Source: Apoda limacodes (lineage: Eukaryota > Arthropoda > Insecta > Lepidoptera > Limacodidae). Taken from it: DNA of 64,000 nucleotides. The position numbers were made by a program, and so were the translations under genes. The DNA is taken from contig OX291551.1 of the NCBI GenBank assembly GCA_946406115.1, positions 12,524,001 to 12,588,000 of the forward strand, written 5' to 3'. The notes under the pieces were generated by a model. That model saw only the letters and a list, made by a program, of their open reading frames with translations, did not search any database and was not told the origin of the DNA. This document shows positions 37,046-49,100 of the stretch, piece by piece; positions within the stretch are counted from its first letter, which is position 1, and each line of letters starts with the position of its first letter.

Positions 37046-37257
37046 CCGCTTACCATCAGGCGGACCGTATGCTTGTTTGCCACCTTAGTGGTATAAAATA
37101 AAAAAAAAAAAAAAAACTTGTAAACTGGTTCTTCAAAACTCCAAAGTGGTTTTCTCAATTCTAACCAACATTGGAATAAGGAGCCACATTAAAAGTTATC
37201 TTACTTCATAAAAGCTATCTCAAGTCATCTGGTTTAGAGGTCTAGGAACACCGACTG

Positions 37258-37406
37258 TTAGGATTGAGGAGCCACTTTAGATCCTTAATAACTTTCTATT
37301 TTTTGAACAAAAAATTCCGTGATCTGGCCTACAGCTCTTTTATTAGGACTACGAAAATATTTGTTAGCTGGTTACCTAAATTCCAGAGTTGGCTCCTCAA
37401 TCCTTA
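37258..37406. mobile_element. Small element with inverted ends of about 18 bp
   Basis: The left end is ttaggattgaggagcca and the right end, reverse-complemented, taaggattgaggagccaa. About 150 bp, non-coding. Could be a MITE; no target duplication was identified. Confidence 0.5.
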
Positions 37407-37749
37407 CGCACACCTTAGCTATTGCCTTTGTATAGCCATATTGGTACTAATAATGTGTAATAAACAAAAACATAGTTAATCTACTACATAAAATTACGGA
37501 ATGTAAAATCATGCGAACATTCCAATAGCATTAAATAATACTTACAGGCATAAAGGTTCAAATAAATTCGCTTTTCGTTTTCTGTTTTCGTTTGTTTCCC
37601 AAAGTTCTTATCAAACGAGTTTTGAAATTTCTTTCCTGGATTATAATAACGTACTTCTCTTCTAGATTTTGTTTTCAGTCGTCGTTACAATAGGCTTTTT
37701 TATAGATATAAGACAAACTTTACTCTATAAAGCTTACCCTTGAATCATA

Positions 37750-38152
37750 AAGATATGTTACGAGGAAGTTTTTACAAATATTATATGGCTTCTTTGAGCG
37801 TGTACTGAGTTTTTTTCTTATAATAATTGTGTTCGTTTGATCTCTAACTGTATCGTTATGACTGAAGTTATTCAATTGAAGAAGCTCGGTGCCCCTTTTA
37901 ATAGCAAAAAATTCAAAACGAACCATTATTGTGTTTACCTTTGTGCCAAAATAATAATTGAACTTTACGATCACTTTCTTTATATAATCTTTGTCTTCGG
38001 TGAACTTAAACACACATGACAAACTCGCTTTTCTCTTTGTATACACCCTTTAAAAATACTTCAAAGTGTCGCAGCCATTTTCGGCTCGCCTCAGCGTGAC
38101 TAGCTGGTCCACCTTCTAACATCAATTCTGCTGGAGGACGTGATTGTTCCAT
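37750..38152 (-). pseudogene. Ty3/gypsy-type retrotransposon gag relic
   Basis: Starts at ATG 38152 (minus) with MEQSRPPAELMLEGGP and continues RKWLRHFEVFLK...GVYKEKSE, the N-terminus that I know from insect gag proteins of gypsy-group elements. After a frameshift near 38015-38030 it continues FTEDKDYIKKVIVKFNYYF, then TKVNTIMVRFEFF and TVRDQ ... PYNICKNF, in the order expected for the capsid-like region. No zinc knuckle, protease, RT, integrase or LTR is seen nearby. Most of the RDQ-proximal region is compressed, so internal deletion is likely. It packaged RNA in the ancestral element; it is dead here. Confidence 0.7.
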
Positions 38153-38689
38153 ATTGACAAATGTTAACTGTAAAGAAAACTTTAAAGTTAATAACATTTT
38201 GATACTACATATATAACTTTTACTGTAATTTTTAATTATTATCGCGCACCGCTGTCACCTTGAAGTAAACTACACTATAGTTAGATCGAGACTATTTATT
38301 TTTTAGTTACCCACCACCAATACAATTAAATTAATACACTTCAATTATATAATATACTAAAAATATACAGATTAAATGAAAAGAATCAACCACCTAAATC
38401 CCTTTTAAGACGTTTGTTTTTAAATTTGGCAACACAGCCCTATTTTGTTTTTCTTTCGCTGCTTTTACTCATCTTTTCTTTAACATGTGTTGTTCTTTTA
38501 TGCCTTATTAGATACACTTCAAAGTTTCCTTTGACTTCAAAAAGGTGTATTGCAGCGTTTCCAAAATATTTATTTAAATTGCTTGTCAGGGCCGGCATAG
38601 TATTCCTCTTTATACATATTAAGGTGTAGGTATTTCTTATCTCTTTTGCTGACTTAGTTAGCTTCTTTTTATTGTCATATTATTAAGAT

Positions 38690-38953
38690 GTTGATAAGTG
38701 ACTTTTATATGGCACTACATGACTATTTTAATGCTGCAAAAAGCTTGTGGAATGAGCTCCCTGCCAAGGTTTTCTCTAATGACTACAGTATGGGGTTCTT
38801 CAAGAAAGAAGTTATTGGATTTTTGAAGAGTCGGCAACGCGCAAGTGATACCCCTGCAATTGCTGTTGCATGCGTCCATAGGCCACGGTGACCGCTTACC
38901 ATCAGGCGGACCGTGTGCTTGTTTGTCACCTTAGTGGTATTAAAAAAAAAAAA
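38690..38953 (+). mobile_element. Solo 3' end of the Jockey-clade LINE with intact C-terminal codons
   Basis: The frame 38688-38891 reads from about residue 17 as SLWNELPAKVFSNDYSMGF, then FLKSRQRASDTP and a stop after HRPR. This is the C-terminus of the LINE ORF2 missing from copies 1 and 2. The 3' UTR (gtgaccgcttaccatcaggc ... gtttgtcaccttagtggtat) and a poly(A) run at 38942-38953 follow. Strong 5' truncation. Confidence 0.8.
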
Positions 38954-40359
38954 GGTTATTTATTTTTTCATTGCTTCACAACTCAACGCGACTATGAATT
39001 AATCATAATTAAACATATTTACTTGATAAGTAAATTTTAAGTTATGGTTTACGTGCGTGCTTGGTTCAAGTTCTATTTCATTTATATACCTATTTCATAC
39101 GACCAAAATTGCGTAGCGTTAGGCCATGCACGCACAGCAGCATTAAGAGGGCGATATAGGCCAGAAAGTTCATTTTTTGTAATACCAACGATGTCGATGT
39201 AAATGTACCATTATATAATGTATCATTTTACAGTATCATATACATTACTATGAGATGAATTTGTAACATACCTACGTTTTAAGTAATTTAAACCATAATT
39301 ACGCCTTAATTTTTTAATGTCATCTAACTACCTGACAATGTCTTAGGAATTTAGTTCCTTTGTTTCATTTTTAGTCCAATAGGTATCCTGTTTAGGAAAA
39401 AAATTAAAACCTGAAGTTTTATGATTTTAAAAGGTTAAAAGGTATATTTGGAATAAAAACTCGTAAAATACCCAGCTACCCTAATGTTTTTTTCATAAAA
39501 CTAGAGGAAAGTAATCTTCAAAATACACAGAACAGCCGAAATAAATTAAAACTAAAATATTCAGTTGTTTCGGGGAAATCGACAAATTTCGTTGAATATT
39601 CAGATAAGGCACATTTTATTCATCTAAAACTCTACTTTTTGAATCAAACAAAAACTACATTTTTTGAATATCAACTTTTATTTTATACCCAGGTCAGGTG
39701 TAAAGTGTTACAGGTCCGACCTCCAACGCGTTTCGCTCGGGACTGAAGAGCGTCGAGCGCTGAGGTTACTCTCATAAACACATTATTTTGGAAATTAAAG
39801 TAAGGGATTTTCAAAACTACTTTTTTTGACGGCCGCTATGCCTCACTTTTCTGACGACAATTTATGTGTTAGGTATATTTTTTACTCTTCAAAACCTCTT
39901 ATAACTTTAATAAAATATTATTTGAATAATGATTTAGTGCTATGTTTGCTTTTTTTTTCGATGCAGCAAAGTGTAAGTAATCGAATGGCTGAAATAGCTA
40001 GATTAAAGAGTGCTTAATGATATATTTCAGGAACTACTCTATGATTAAATATAATAAATGAAAATTACTCAGTAAGGAAATGCACTAGACAAAAGCAAGT
40101 TTTGTAAAATATTTTTTTTCAATTCTACTGCATTTCAAATTTGCATAATACAACGTATTTATGTCTATCTACCATGTATCTTAGCCTTAATGTAAAAGTA
40201 AATTATAATGCTAAACCAAGTAGCCATGCTACGGAATAAAAAAAAGGATTCAGTAGAAACCGGCAAAAGCGAGCAATTTTTTTTCGTGTCAAAGATGCAA
40301 CACCTATTAGGGAAAATCCAATTTAACTTAGTTTCATCGAAATCGAAGAAATCAAAAAT
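38954..40359. other. Non-coding stretch
   Basis: Nothing gene-like recognised. A GC-richer patch at about 39690-39775 (cgacctccaacgcgtttcgc) is of unknown nature. Confidence 0.4.
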
Positions 40360-40750
40360 TCCGCATTAAGTTAGGGTACCGTAGAATGAGTATTATCCCG
40401 GATATCTAAAATACTTGAAAAACCAATTCTGTCTAAAACTAGTTTTCTTAAAAGTTTTTATAATGCTCTATTAACGTATTTTTTATATATTAAAAGTGAA
40501 AAACAAAGGTATTGGTAACATTCCAGAGAAAAAAAAACTTAAAAATAATCTTAAATTCATTTCTAAAGACCTGTCCAACGAAACTCAAATCTATATGCGT
40601 AAAAAAAAATCTGTATGAAGAACTGCACTTTCTTAATTTTATTTCAAAACCGTACGGTGATTTAAATAAGACATCTATGTGTAAAATTTCATCTGTAAAG
40701 ACGGACAGAAGGGTTCCGTTCTTGCCATATGGGTACGGAACGCTAAAAAA
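40360..40750 (+). repeat. Interspersed repeat, lepidopteran gttagggtaccgta type
   Basis: Opens attaagttagggtaccgta and closes gggtacggaacgctaaaaa, the head and tail of the repeat class at 22668 and 23668. Two overlapping 100-plus-codon frames on opposite strands (40512-40823, 40490-40894) are by-products of this repeat. Confidence 0.55.
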
Positions 40751-40845
40751 CACAAGACGGCACGAATCATTAGAAATAAAACTCACATGTTTGAGCGGTG
40801 AGAACTTAATAATCAAAAAATAAATAAGTAAGTAATCCAATAAAT

Positions 40846-41084
40846 TCATACTATAATTATAAATGCGAAAATAACTCTGTCTGTCAGTTAGCACTTTACG
40901 ATTTAACCGCTGTACTGATTAAGGTGAAATTTAGCATGGAGATAGTTCGAGTTCCGAGAAAGGACATAGGCTACTTGAAAAGGTCAAGTAGCAGTCGGTT
41001 TTTTTTCTATAATTGAGGAGTTGCCGTTGAAATCCTACACCTATAATCGAATTTAGGGCGGGTTAAACCACGGGCAAAATCTAG
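40846..41084 (+). mobile_element. Lep1-like Helitron, diverged
   Basis: Starts TCatactataattataaatg and ends gggttaaaccacgggcaaaatCTAG followed by T. The middle is shortened and diverged (ggacataggctacttgaaa is recognisable). Confidence 0.65.
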
Positions 41085-42060
41085 TTGGTAAAAATGTAAG
41101 AATGTGTGGCGTTTGACCGTACACGCATATCAGCTTTCACCTAAATGAAAATATATAGTCAGTATCCACCAAGTACCCGCTTTTGTCCAACAGTAACTAC
41201 CTAAATACATCACGACCAACTTCTCTTTGTGTAAAAGATTTAAATTCAGCTCCTAAGAAAATCTAATAAAACGAACTTCAAAGAATTTTTACAAAGAAAA
41301 ATAGTTTTTTATAGATCAAAAACCTAACAGCTGTTTCAATACTTCTCGCTGAAGCTTTTTATTTCGATTACTGGTAAAGGCGCACCATTTATTGAGAGTT
41401 CGACGAAGCTATTCGGGCTATTACTTCTCAACATGTCAGTTCACAAAAAAGATTAGGTATATACATATTTAAACACAAACAGATCGTTAAACAATGTCGC
41501 ATAAGAGAATCTCTTTCTGTAACTTCTCATCTGAGAGAAAAGTTAATAAAAATATTATATTTTACGGTTGCATTAAACGAATGCGCCAGTTTTAGTTTTC
41601 ATATTCAACTGCCGTAGCCGAATATACAGATATCTTACAAACACTTCTGAGCTAAAGGCATCGCTTTATCACTTTCATTACGAAATGTTAAGTGGCGCAT
41701 GTTGCACTCAAAGATATTCTGATATTTCAGAATAGTGTGTCTACAATATCTCGGCACGAATAAAATACCAAAATGCATTCAAGTGTTTTTGTAAATAAGT
41801 ACAGAGCAAGACTGTCATTAAGTATTTGTTCATAGACAACAAACTGTGCGAATATTACACAAACATACGAATAGCAAAGTACGTAGAGCGCGCGCGGTGG
41901 TACTCTAAGTACTTAGCAAACAGTTTGTTTATGTAGACCACACAGTCTCATGAAGAACAGTGGAGGGCTGCGCTGGTGTGCCCACGTTTTGTAGACGTGT
42001 CAGATAGTTGGTTAGCCTCATGGGCTATTGTACATAAGTAACCAATATGTCCGTCGTTGG
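41085..42060. other. Non-coding stretch
   Basis: No gene supported. The rightmost part (about 41930-42060) is probably the 3' UTR of the minus-strand LINE relic that follows. Confidence 0.4.
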
Positions 42061-42860
42061 TTACTCATACCATTTTAGCTCTTTCCAGAAATCTAGGAGG
42101 TGTCTGATGCTCCTCAGTGCCTCACTCAAGGTTTCTGGACTATCTAGAAGCTTTGCCCGTTGATTGTTCACACTTCTGCGCTGAAAGATCATGTATATCT
42201 ATCTAGACAACCTCTACACACCGGACTGTCAGTAATGCAGTTGGCAGTGGCGAAGGTTTTTCCTACTGAGTTGCAGTAGTTTGTACGACAGGTGCTTGTC
42301 CAGGGATGCGAGAGCCTGCAGTCCCGTTGTTCTGCCCACTGTTTTTTGTGTTGTAGTGTGGTTTTGTCGCATAACCACGTTTTAATTTGGGTACAGGGTA
42401 CAATCGGTTCGGGTCCCATTATTTAATGTCTTATCCCCTCTTTGCCAGTTAATCTGCTGCATCATTGCTCAGTAAGTCACCGTGGCCACCGTATCCACTG
42501 AATAGTGACCTGATGATTCTTAAGTGCATTTGGAGTTCACTGTAACACTCCAGGATTAGTCCGCTATTGTTGTAGTTGTTATTAAGAGCTTGTAGCACAC
42601 CGGCGGTGTCGGAGACAATGCGTATCGAGAGATCGCTTATGTTCCTAATTGCTGACAGCTTTTGCCGCTCGGGTAACCCAACACATTCTGCCTAGAAGAT
42701 AGTGTTGTGGCTACCTAAGGTTGTTGATATATTGATGTTCAGGTCATCGGAGAAGACTTCAGACAGCCTATATCCTAATGTCTCTAGTCGCGCTGTGAGA
42801 CTTTAGAGATCTTTCTATAGAACCGCGTGTGTTCTATCTTGTCAGATGAAGACAGTGGTT
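42061..42860 (-). pseudogene. RNase H and C-terminal region of a LINE (R1/I-like), decayed
   Basis: Minus strand, from about 42860 down: VFSDDLNINISTTLGSH, AECVGLPERQKLSAIRN, VSDTAGVLQAL, SGLILECYSELQ, NDAAD ... LAKRG. These are the strands and catalytic-Asp regions of a retroelement RNase H. Then comes GPEPIVPCTQIKTWLCDKTT with a Cys-rich stretch, and a C-terminal block (PETLSEALRSIRHLLDFW) ending at the stop 42061-42063, the usual end of R1/I-type ORF2. Nonsense codons (a TAG before AECVG, a stop after NDAAD) and frameshifts mark it as dead. Endonuclease and RT are absent. The clade is inferred from the presence of RNase H, which the Jockey copies here lack. Confidence 0.7.
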
Positions 42861-45800
42861 TCGTAATTTAAATTATAATGGTTACAATTGAAAACTTATG
42901 AGCGGTAAATGTTAACGCGTTAGCAGGCTACATTGTAGCTTGCGGCACTGAACTCTTATTTGGACAATCTTGTGATATACTTTAGTAACACTTTCGACGG
43001 ATATATTACTTTGTATGCCTTAGTTTTTCAATTAAAACTTGAAATTAAAACGATTTTAGCTTCTAATGCAATTGCATTTTTTATCCAGCAAATGATAAAA
43101 CATACTTAAGTAAATATATGAAATATAAACACTCCTTGTTTACATAGGTTTATTATTCTTGACAAGAAACAGATCACAATAAACCATATTATTAAACAAG
43201 CGTGAACTCTTACATGTTTAAAAGAAGTCGGACCTTTTTTGCTGGTACATAATGTATATCACATCACATCACCCATGAGCATTGTTGAAAGCATTCGTCA
43301 CGTATCACAAGGAAGAACCTAAGGGAAAATTCGTCGGAAACGAAAACGTCTAACAATAAACATTAAGTGTCGTCTCGTGAAATCTTTATAGGAATTCGTT
43401 TTGTGTTCACGGTTTCGTTGTTAAAATGCATGAACAGCACCTCTCATTTAAAAACATTACAATGAAACTTGATATAAAAAAGCGGTCAAAAAGTCGGTCA
43501 AATCTTAGTGAAGGCACGTTAAGGGCGTAGCCATAACTGCAAATATTAAACGTTAAGTTCGTCGGCTATACCCATCAAACACATAAATGTAAAAAAACTG
43601 GCCAACTTTATGTGATACATTTCAATTCACGATTTAAAAAAATATCTGCAATCTGAGAATTAGAAACCTATGCCAAGTATCTTGCCTATCTCAACTAGAT
43701 AACACAATGTATTATTAGAAATGGTTTCATCCAACAAAATAAACATTAAACTGACCAAAAAATTCACAGATTTAATAGCAGGGTCTAAGCTTACATTACT
43801 TAGAGTACTTAATTAATGTTTATCCTGATTTTTTTTTAAATAAATCATAAGAAAAAATCAAGGTAATCGAGTGTTAATGACAATAATGCAAGTTGTCACT
43901 AGCCCTGGTAACACAAACACAAACAATATCATGCAAATATCGTACAATTTCTATACGCCTATTTCCATTTCTATCATATATAGTGAGTATTGTACATAAT
44001 TATATAGTTTCTCTGTGGTTTAAAATTTTTTATCGGAACATTTAAAGAAAATCTAACTGTTTGCAGCATAAGTTCATAAAATTAGAATACTAAACGGCAC
44101 TAGATAGACTGTACAGAGTGTATAGGGTGTACAGCTGTACAGTGTGTACAGCTCGGTGAACTGATATTTATTGTTAAACTCTTGACAGGTGACCTGAAAC
44201 ACCTGAACAAAAAACTCAGTGGTGTGACATCAATAGTCCGAGGATAACCGTAGGCTGATTTAAAAAATCCAGTAAAAAAAAAGTATATAAAAAAAATATT
44301 CTATCTAGTAACGTTTTCCTCGAATTTGTCGTTTTACATATTTATTTAATTTTATTAAAAAATCTTAGGAAGTTTTAAATTTGAAATAAAGTATTTGCAA
44401 AATCGAATTTGTTGTTTTTATTAAATCTATTTCATAGAGATCTCCATCCATGTATTTATTCCATTACATAACATAAATGTAAGAAATTAAAAATGAATGG
44501 TATGTGTATTATCTCAAAATCAAAATAAATTTCTGTAAACCTTAACGGTTTAATATGATTTCATAACATCACATTGGCTTTACTAAATATGTACTTACTA
44601 AGAAATAAACTGATGTTTCCTCCCTCTTAATGGAACCGAAATAAAACTACGGCCAAGGGATTACAATAAATGTTTGGTTTTATGGATATTGGCTTACGTT
44701 GAACGCACTGAAACACGTAAATCTACCTATTATGTTGGTCAGGATTAGGTTCCTAAGGAGATTCACGTCTTATTTCTTATCCATACAATTAAATCTCACG
44801 AGCTCAGCAACTTTTGCTTCTACATCTTTTAGATAACATGCTGAAAAAACTGTTTATCTACTTTCTTATAGTAAAATCCGAATTATAAACTACAAAACAA
44901 GTTTATATTGGCAGACTCTACAAACACAAAAGCAAAATTCAAAAATGGAATCATATTATAACACTTTTTCTCTAACAAAATAATGTTATAATACAATAGA
45001 TATCGATTGTATTACAAGACAAAAATCCAACTAATCAGATTCTATACTTTTTTTTATACGCTAAAGCGCATGCTCGGTGATGAACAAGGTTTTGGCGCCA
45101 TTTATATGTTTTATTGTTCTGAATTTCGAGGGTTTTTTTTTTTTGCTTAAAAATGTCCGATAGTAATGCATGTGTGGAAAATTTGACTCCGCCCGATATT
45201 TTATATGTGGCGACGGTAATTTCTCATAATCTAAATATTACTTCTACTACAATCTATTACTCTATAAACACACACTCATGTTTAAAACCTCTTATTATGC
45301 AACAGTTTCATAAATTACTATTGAGTATCAGATAACATCAATGGTCTGAGTATTTGCAAATAATCGTACTTTTTATTTACTTTATATGTTATAAATAAAT
45401 ATGTAGTTATTTAATAACTACTAATTTTTATGATATGCTTCGTAGAATAGTGCGCTGTAGGATTCGTAAAGGTTCGGCAACAACAACCATACTAGTAACT
45501 TATCTTTCTTATCGAAGAATTTCGGCTAAACAAAGCACACCATTATAAATCCACCATTTTGATTTTCAAAATAAAAAGTGTAGTAAAGACTTACTTTACT
45601 TACTTAAGTAAAATGTCCAATAGAAATGTTGTTAAATTGAAACTGAATATTTTTTAAAAGAAATGGAGTTATATTGGGATCCGAGATCTTTGATTTTAAA
45701 ATAATAATTGATTTTGGATTCAACGACCTCAAAAAGACCTTCAATTTTTTAAAATACACTTTGTATGAAGAAGAAATAAGCAATATTTAGTGGCGGCGCT

Positions 45801-46079
45801 AGTGTGCAGTATATGGGGCCTTAAAGATAAGTTAGTAAAAAGTGGCTTTTATAATTTTCTGCCCCCCAGCATCCCTTGTATCAAAAATCAAGCCATCTAA
45901 TGTCATCGTCATGACGTGAAGTCAAAGTGCCCCGGTTTCCTTATTATTAGTCTTTACACCTAATGAAATGTTGTCTGGTAGAAATCAGCATCTGGTAGAA
46001 CCTACCGCATGTTTAATTTTAGTCTAACATTATGTTGTATTTTAATAAAATATAATTTGTTGTTGTCCTTGTGTTTCAG
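42861..46079. other. AT-rich non-coding stretch upstream of the Dpr gene
   Basis: No coding exon recognised. It must lie in the 5' intron or promoter region of the Dpr gene if exon 46080-46193 is preceded by a 5' UTR exon. A short palindromic run (gtgtacagctgtacagtgtg) lies at about 44130. Confidence 0.45.
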
Positions 46080-46193
46080 AGAAGAGATCAAGAATGTAAG
46101 GGAATACAATGCAGATTGCAGTAAATGATATTGATTTTTTATCATTTAACGCTTGGAAGATTTCACTTTTACTCAGTGTCTTTGTTAGTTCTG
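46080..46193 (+). CDS. dpr-like: Dpr exon 1: short 5' leader and signal peptide
   Basis: Preceded by a good acceptor (tgttgtccttgtgtttcag), so an upstream non-coding exon is likely. ATG 46109 opens 28 codons plus one base, ending in donor G|gtatgt. The resulting N-terminus (charged/polar, then ISLLLSVFVSS) is a plausible secretory signal. If the first exon actually starts here, the acceptor match would be coincidental. Confidence 0.75.
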
Positions 46194-49100
46194 GTATGTA
46201 TAATTAGATTTTCATTATTTCTTATAAGTTTAGAAATATCATGAGTCAAATAAATTTTACATCTAAATTGTTTGTTTTTAAACAAAATAACACAATTAAT
46301 GATGTGGGCTATTCACCCTATAGAACGTAATTATGCTGCAATATAACACAAAAATATTAAAAACAGTGGACAGAACAAAGAGAATGCAACACGTAATAAC
46401 TACATATAATTTCCCCACTTTTTTCATCATCGACAACACTGACTGTTTTCTTTGTAGAGGTTGCAGGGCGGCCGAGAAGAGACCAGCTCATATACGTTTT
46501 CATACTGCTTCAACAGTAGGTAACCAATATTTGGTGAATTGCTATTTTACGTACGATAACCCAATAAACTTTTAAGGCGTAAAAAACAAATGATGCCCAA
46601 GTAATTAACAAATTAAAAGAGTATTGCTTCCTTGTGCTTCAAGATGTATCAGCTGAAGTTAATGACGCTGGTTCCATATGTTGACTTCTTTAACCATGAT
46701 TTTTTACCTGGCATACAGATTTCCAGATATAGATTAGTAAACGCGTTTTTGAATATGTGTGCATGCATTTGAGTCACTATTCAATATAGGTGAATTAAAA
46801 TATCCTATTTTGCATTGCCAGTATGTAAACTACAACAAATGTGGTGTCTTCTTAAACTCAGAGTAGTAACCTTTTAACTTATCTGCGGCTATACTTTCTG
46901 AGTTTTAAGCATATGGCTCCATAACGATAATGTCACTGAATTTCTTGTTTAGCATATTACCTTTTTTAATATAACAGTGGGAAAACAAAATGTTGTATTC
47001 CATAAGAAAAATATTTTTAAAGATTGACTATAAACCTGAAGAAAAGGAAGTTTTATGACAAGGTAAAATTATATTTCAAAAATTGTGATTTATTCTGCAA
47101 TTTAGCTTCATTTTTAGTTTAAAATCCAGTAGATATTATAGGTTTGATCTTTCTGCGAAATAAATATTTGATGAGGTCGAATTTGCTCTTGTGGTACAGT
47201 AATTTTATTTTACTTACTTATTTTTTTACTGTCTGGCTACTTTCAGACTTTGGGCTAATAAACCAACAAAATAAAGGTTAGATTTCAAGATGTTTAGATT
47301 TTGGACAGCAGTCGTTTTTCGCCTTAGACAACATGTCTACAAAACCAGGATCTTTTTCGGAAGCTAAATTTCATTTTTATTCTAATAATGTTAAGACCTG
47401 CTTTCAGTCTTTGCAACGTTGAAAAATCGTTTGCTATCTTAGGTTCCCCTTCAATTGTCGGCTAAGGCTGATAAAGTATTCAGTTTCTGACAACTGTTTG
47501 CTGACTACGGTATAAAATGTAGTTTTAACAAAGGTGATTTAAATTTTTTATGTAACACTGTATTTTTATATCAGACCTAATTTCACAAAATAATGTTAGT
47601 TTTCTAGTAAAACTGAAATGACTTTTAGTGAAACAGGCATTATTTTAAAAAAAAAAAAAAAAAAATGAATTATAATGGCTTGTTTACACGTTTTAAGTAG
47701 CCAAGCACTTAACTTAATTTTCAGTCAATTGTCGCATGTAAACACTAAATTAATTTAAAATTATAAGTTAACGATTAATGATTTAGTGGAAAGTTGTTTA
47801 GGATTTGTTCTTATTTTTCGGTTAAGTTACTGCGTGCCCCACCCCGCACTTTTTTCGCCGGCGAATTAAACCAAGGAAATTCATAATATCTTTTAGTTCA
47901 GTAAATATTTGTAGATTAAATATTATAAAATGTCGCTATGGACTGAAAATACGACAGTTAAATTTGTGGAACATGACTGTCTATGGAACTTTAAAAGTGG
48001 TCCCACAGTAGTCCTATTTTTTCTTTTTTTTTTAATCATTTACCTCATTAAAAATGTAACTTGTGACGGAATTTAATACGATGCGTATTTGGGCGTCCAT
48101 TATGTGCGGTTTACTTGATCCTAACTAAATTCACGTGTAAACGCTCAAGTCCTGATTATTTAGTTCAGATTAAGTTAAAATTTACTTATTTACTTAATAA
48201 CTAAATGCATGTAAACCAGCCATAAGTGCGAGTCGAATTAGCGCACTGAGGCTTTCGTACCACTACACAATTAGCGACGTAATCCTAACTCACCATAGGT
48301 TTTTATTATTATTTGTTTTAACTTAAAGTTTACACTATGGTCACTGTAAGTTTTGAACTTGTGTAGAGTATCGTTTTACCAGAAGCAAAAATTAAATAAA
48401 ATAAAAATAATTCATTTGTTTCTGTTTTTTTTTTTTTAGTAAATATAATGTTATCATTACGTTACATAACGTAAGAAGTTATAGATTTCTGAAGGGCCGG
48501 CAACGCGCGAGTAATATCCCTGGAGTTGCAAGCGTCCATAGGCTACGGTGACCGCTTACCATCAGGCGGACCGTAAGTTTGTTTGCCACCTTAGTGGTAT
48601 AAAAAAATTTACGTAATGTGAACAATGATTTAGTTTTTTTACAATTCCACACTAAACACGTTTATATTTGTCTAGCTAACACGGACAACGAAGCTCAAAT
48701 CAGCAGTACACCAGTTAACGTATCTTCCCGTCATTTTCGGGCAGAGTTTCTTCACGAACTGCACGACTCTGTGGATGAACCATATTTTGATCCCACAACT
48801 CCCAAAAATATTACTGGTCTCGTTGGTCACCCAGTACGTCTATTGTGTCGAGTCAAAAATCTACAGAACAGGACAGTGAGTATCAAAAATCACATACATA
48901 TACATATTTACATCTACTAGGCTAACTGCACTTCTTCAAAGCTCTTTAAAAATATCAAAAATATTCAACTGGTAAAACATTCGACAAGAGTTTCGTACTC
49001 TATGAATATTTTTAAGCAAAATACATAAATCATAGATTGTTGAAAGTTTCCCAATAGATTTACATAAACGAACTGTTTTAATATTCTAGAAATATTGTTG

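Larger units (their letters stand above)
35132..37116 (+). mobile_element. Jockey-clade LINE, copy 2 (endonuclease-RT, 3' deletion, poly(A) tail)
   Basis: The best-preserved copy. It is 5'-truncated, starting inside the endonuclease at a sequence read as WVRVDHGGHTRIYACLYRS. It has no ORF1. One nonsense codon (TAA, 36050-36052) divides an otherwise single frame into endonuclease (35141-36052) and RT (36083-37045). The end is odd: after CYADDSTGDAYYTGCASIPRS the frame passes directly into the native C-terminus (FLKGRQRASDAPGVASVHR) and stop, skipping the RT thumb that copy 3 retains. The 3' tail (accgcttaccatcaggcgg ... gccaccttagtggtat) and a poly(A) run ending at about 37116 follow. Copy 1 has the same tail joined at a different point. 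Confidence 0.92.

Noticed and set aside
30700..37116. Segmental duplication to explain the two similar LINE copies
   Set aside because: Similarity starts and stops at LINE limits, flanks differ (Helitrons on one side, SINEs on the other) and the 5' truncation points differ, so separate insertions are simpler.
40490..40894. 134-codon minus-strand frame and 103-codon plus-strand frame on top of each other
   Set aside because: Both lie in an interspersed repeat (gttagggtaccgta ... gggtacggaacgc), with composition typical of poly(A/T)-rich non-coding DNA.
45153..45335. 60-codon frame upstream of Dpr exon 1 (MSDSNACVENLTPPDILYV)
   Set aside because: The start looks protein-like, but the rest is AT-rich without family resemblance, and no splice link to the Dpr exons is evident.
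46333..46575. 80-codon frame in Dpr intron 1 as an extra exon
   Set aside because: It has no suitable phase or splice pair to join exon 1 and exon 2, which already join in frame, and has no Ig or other domain.
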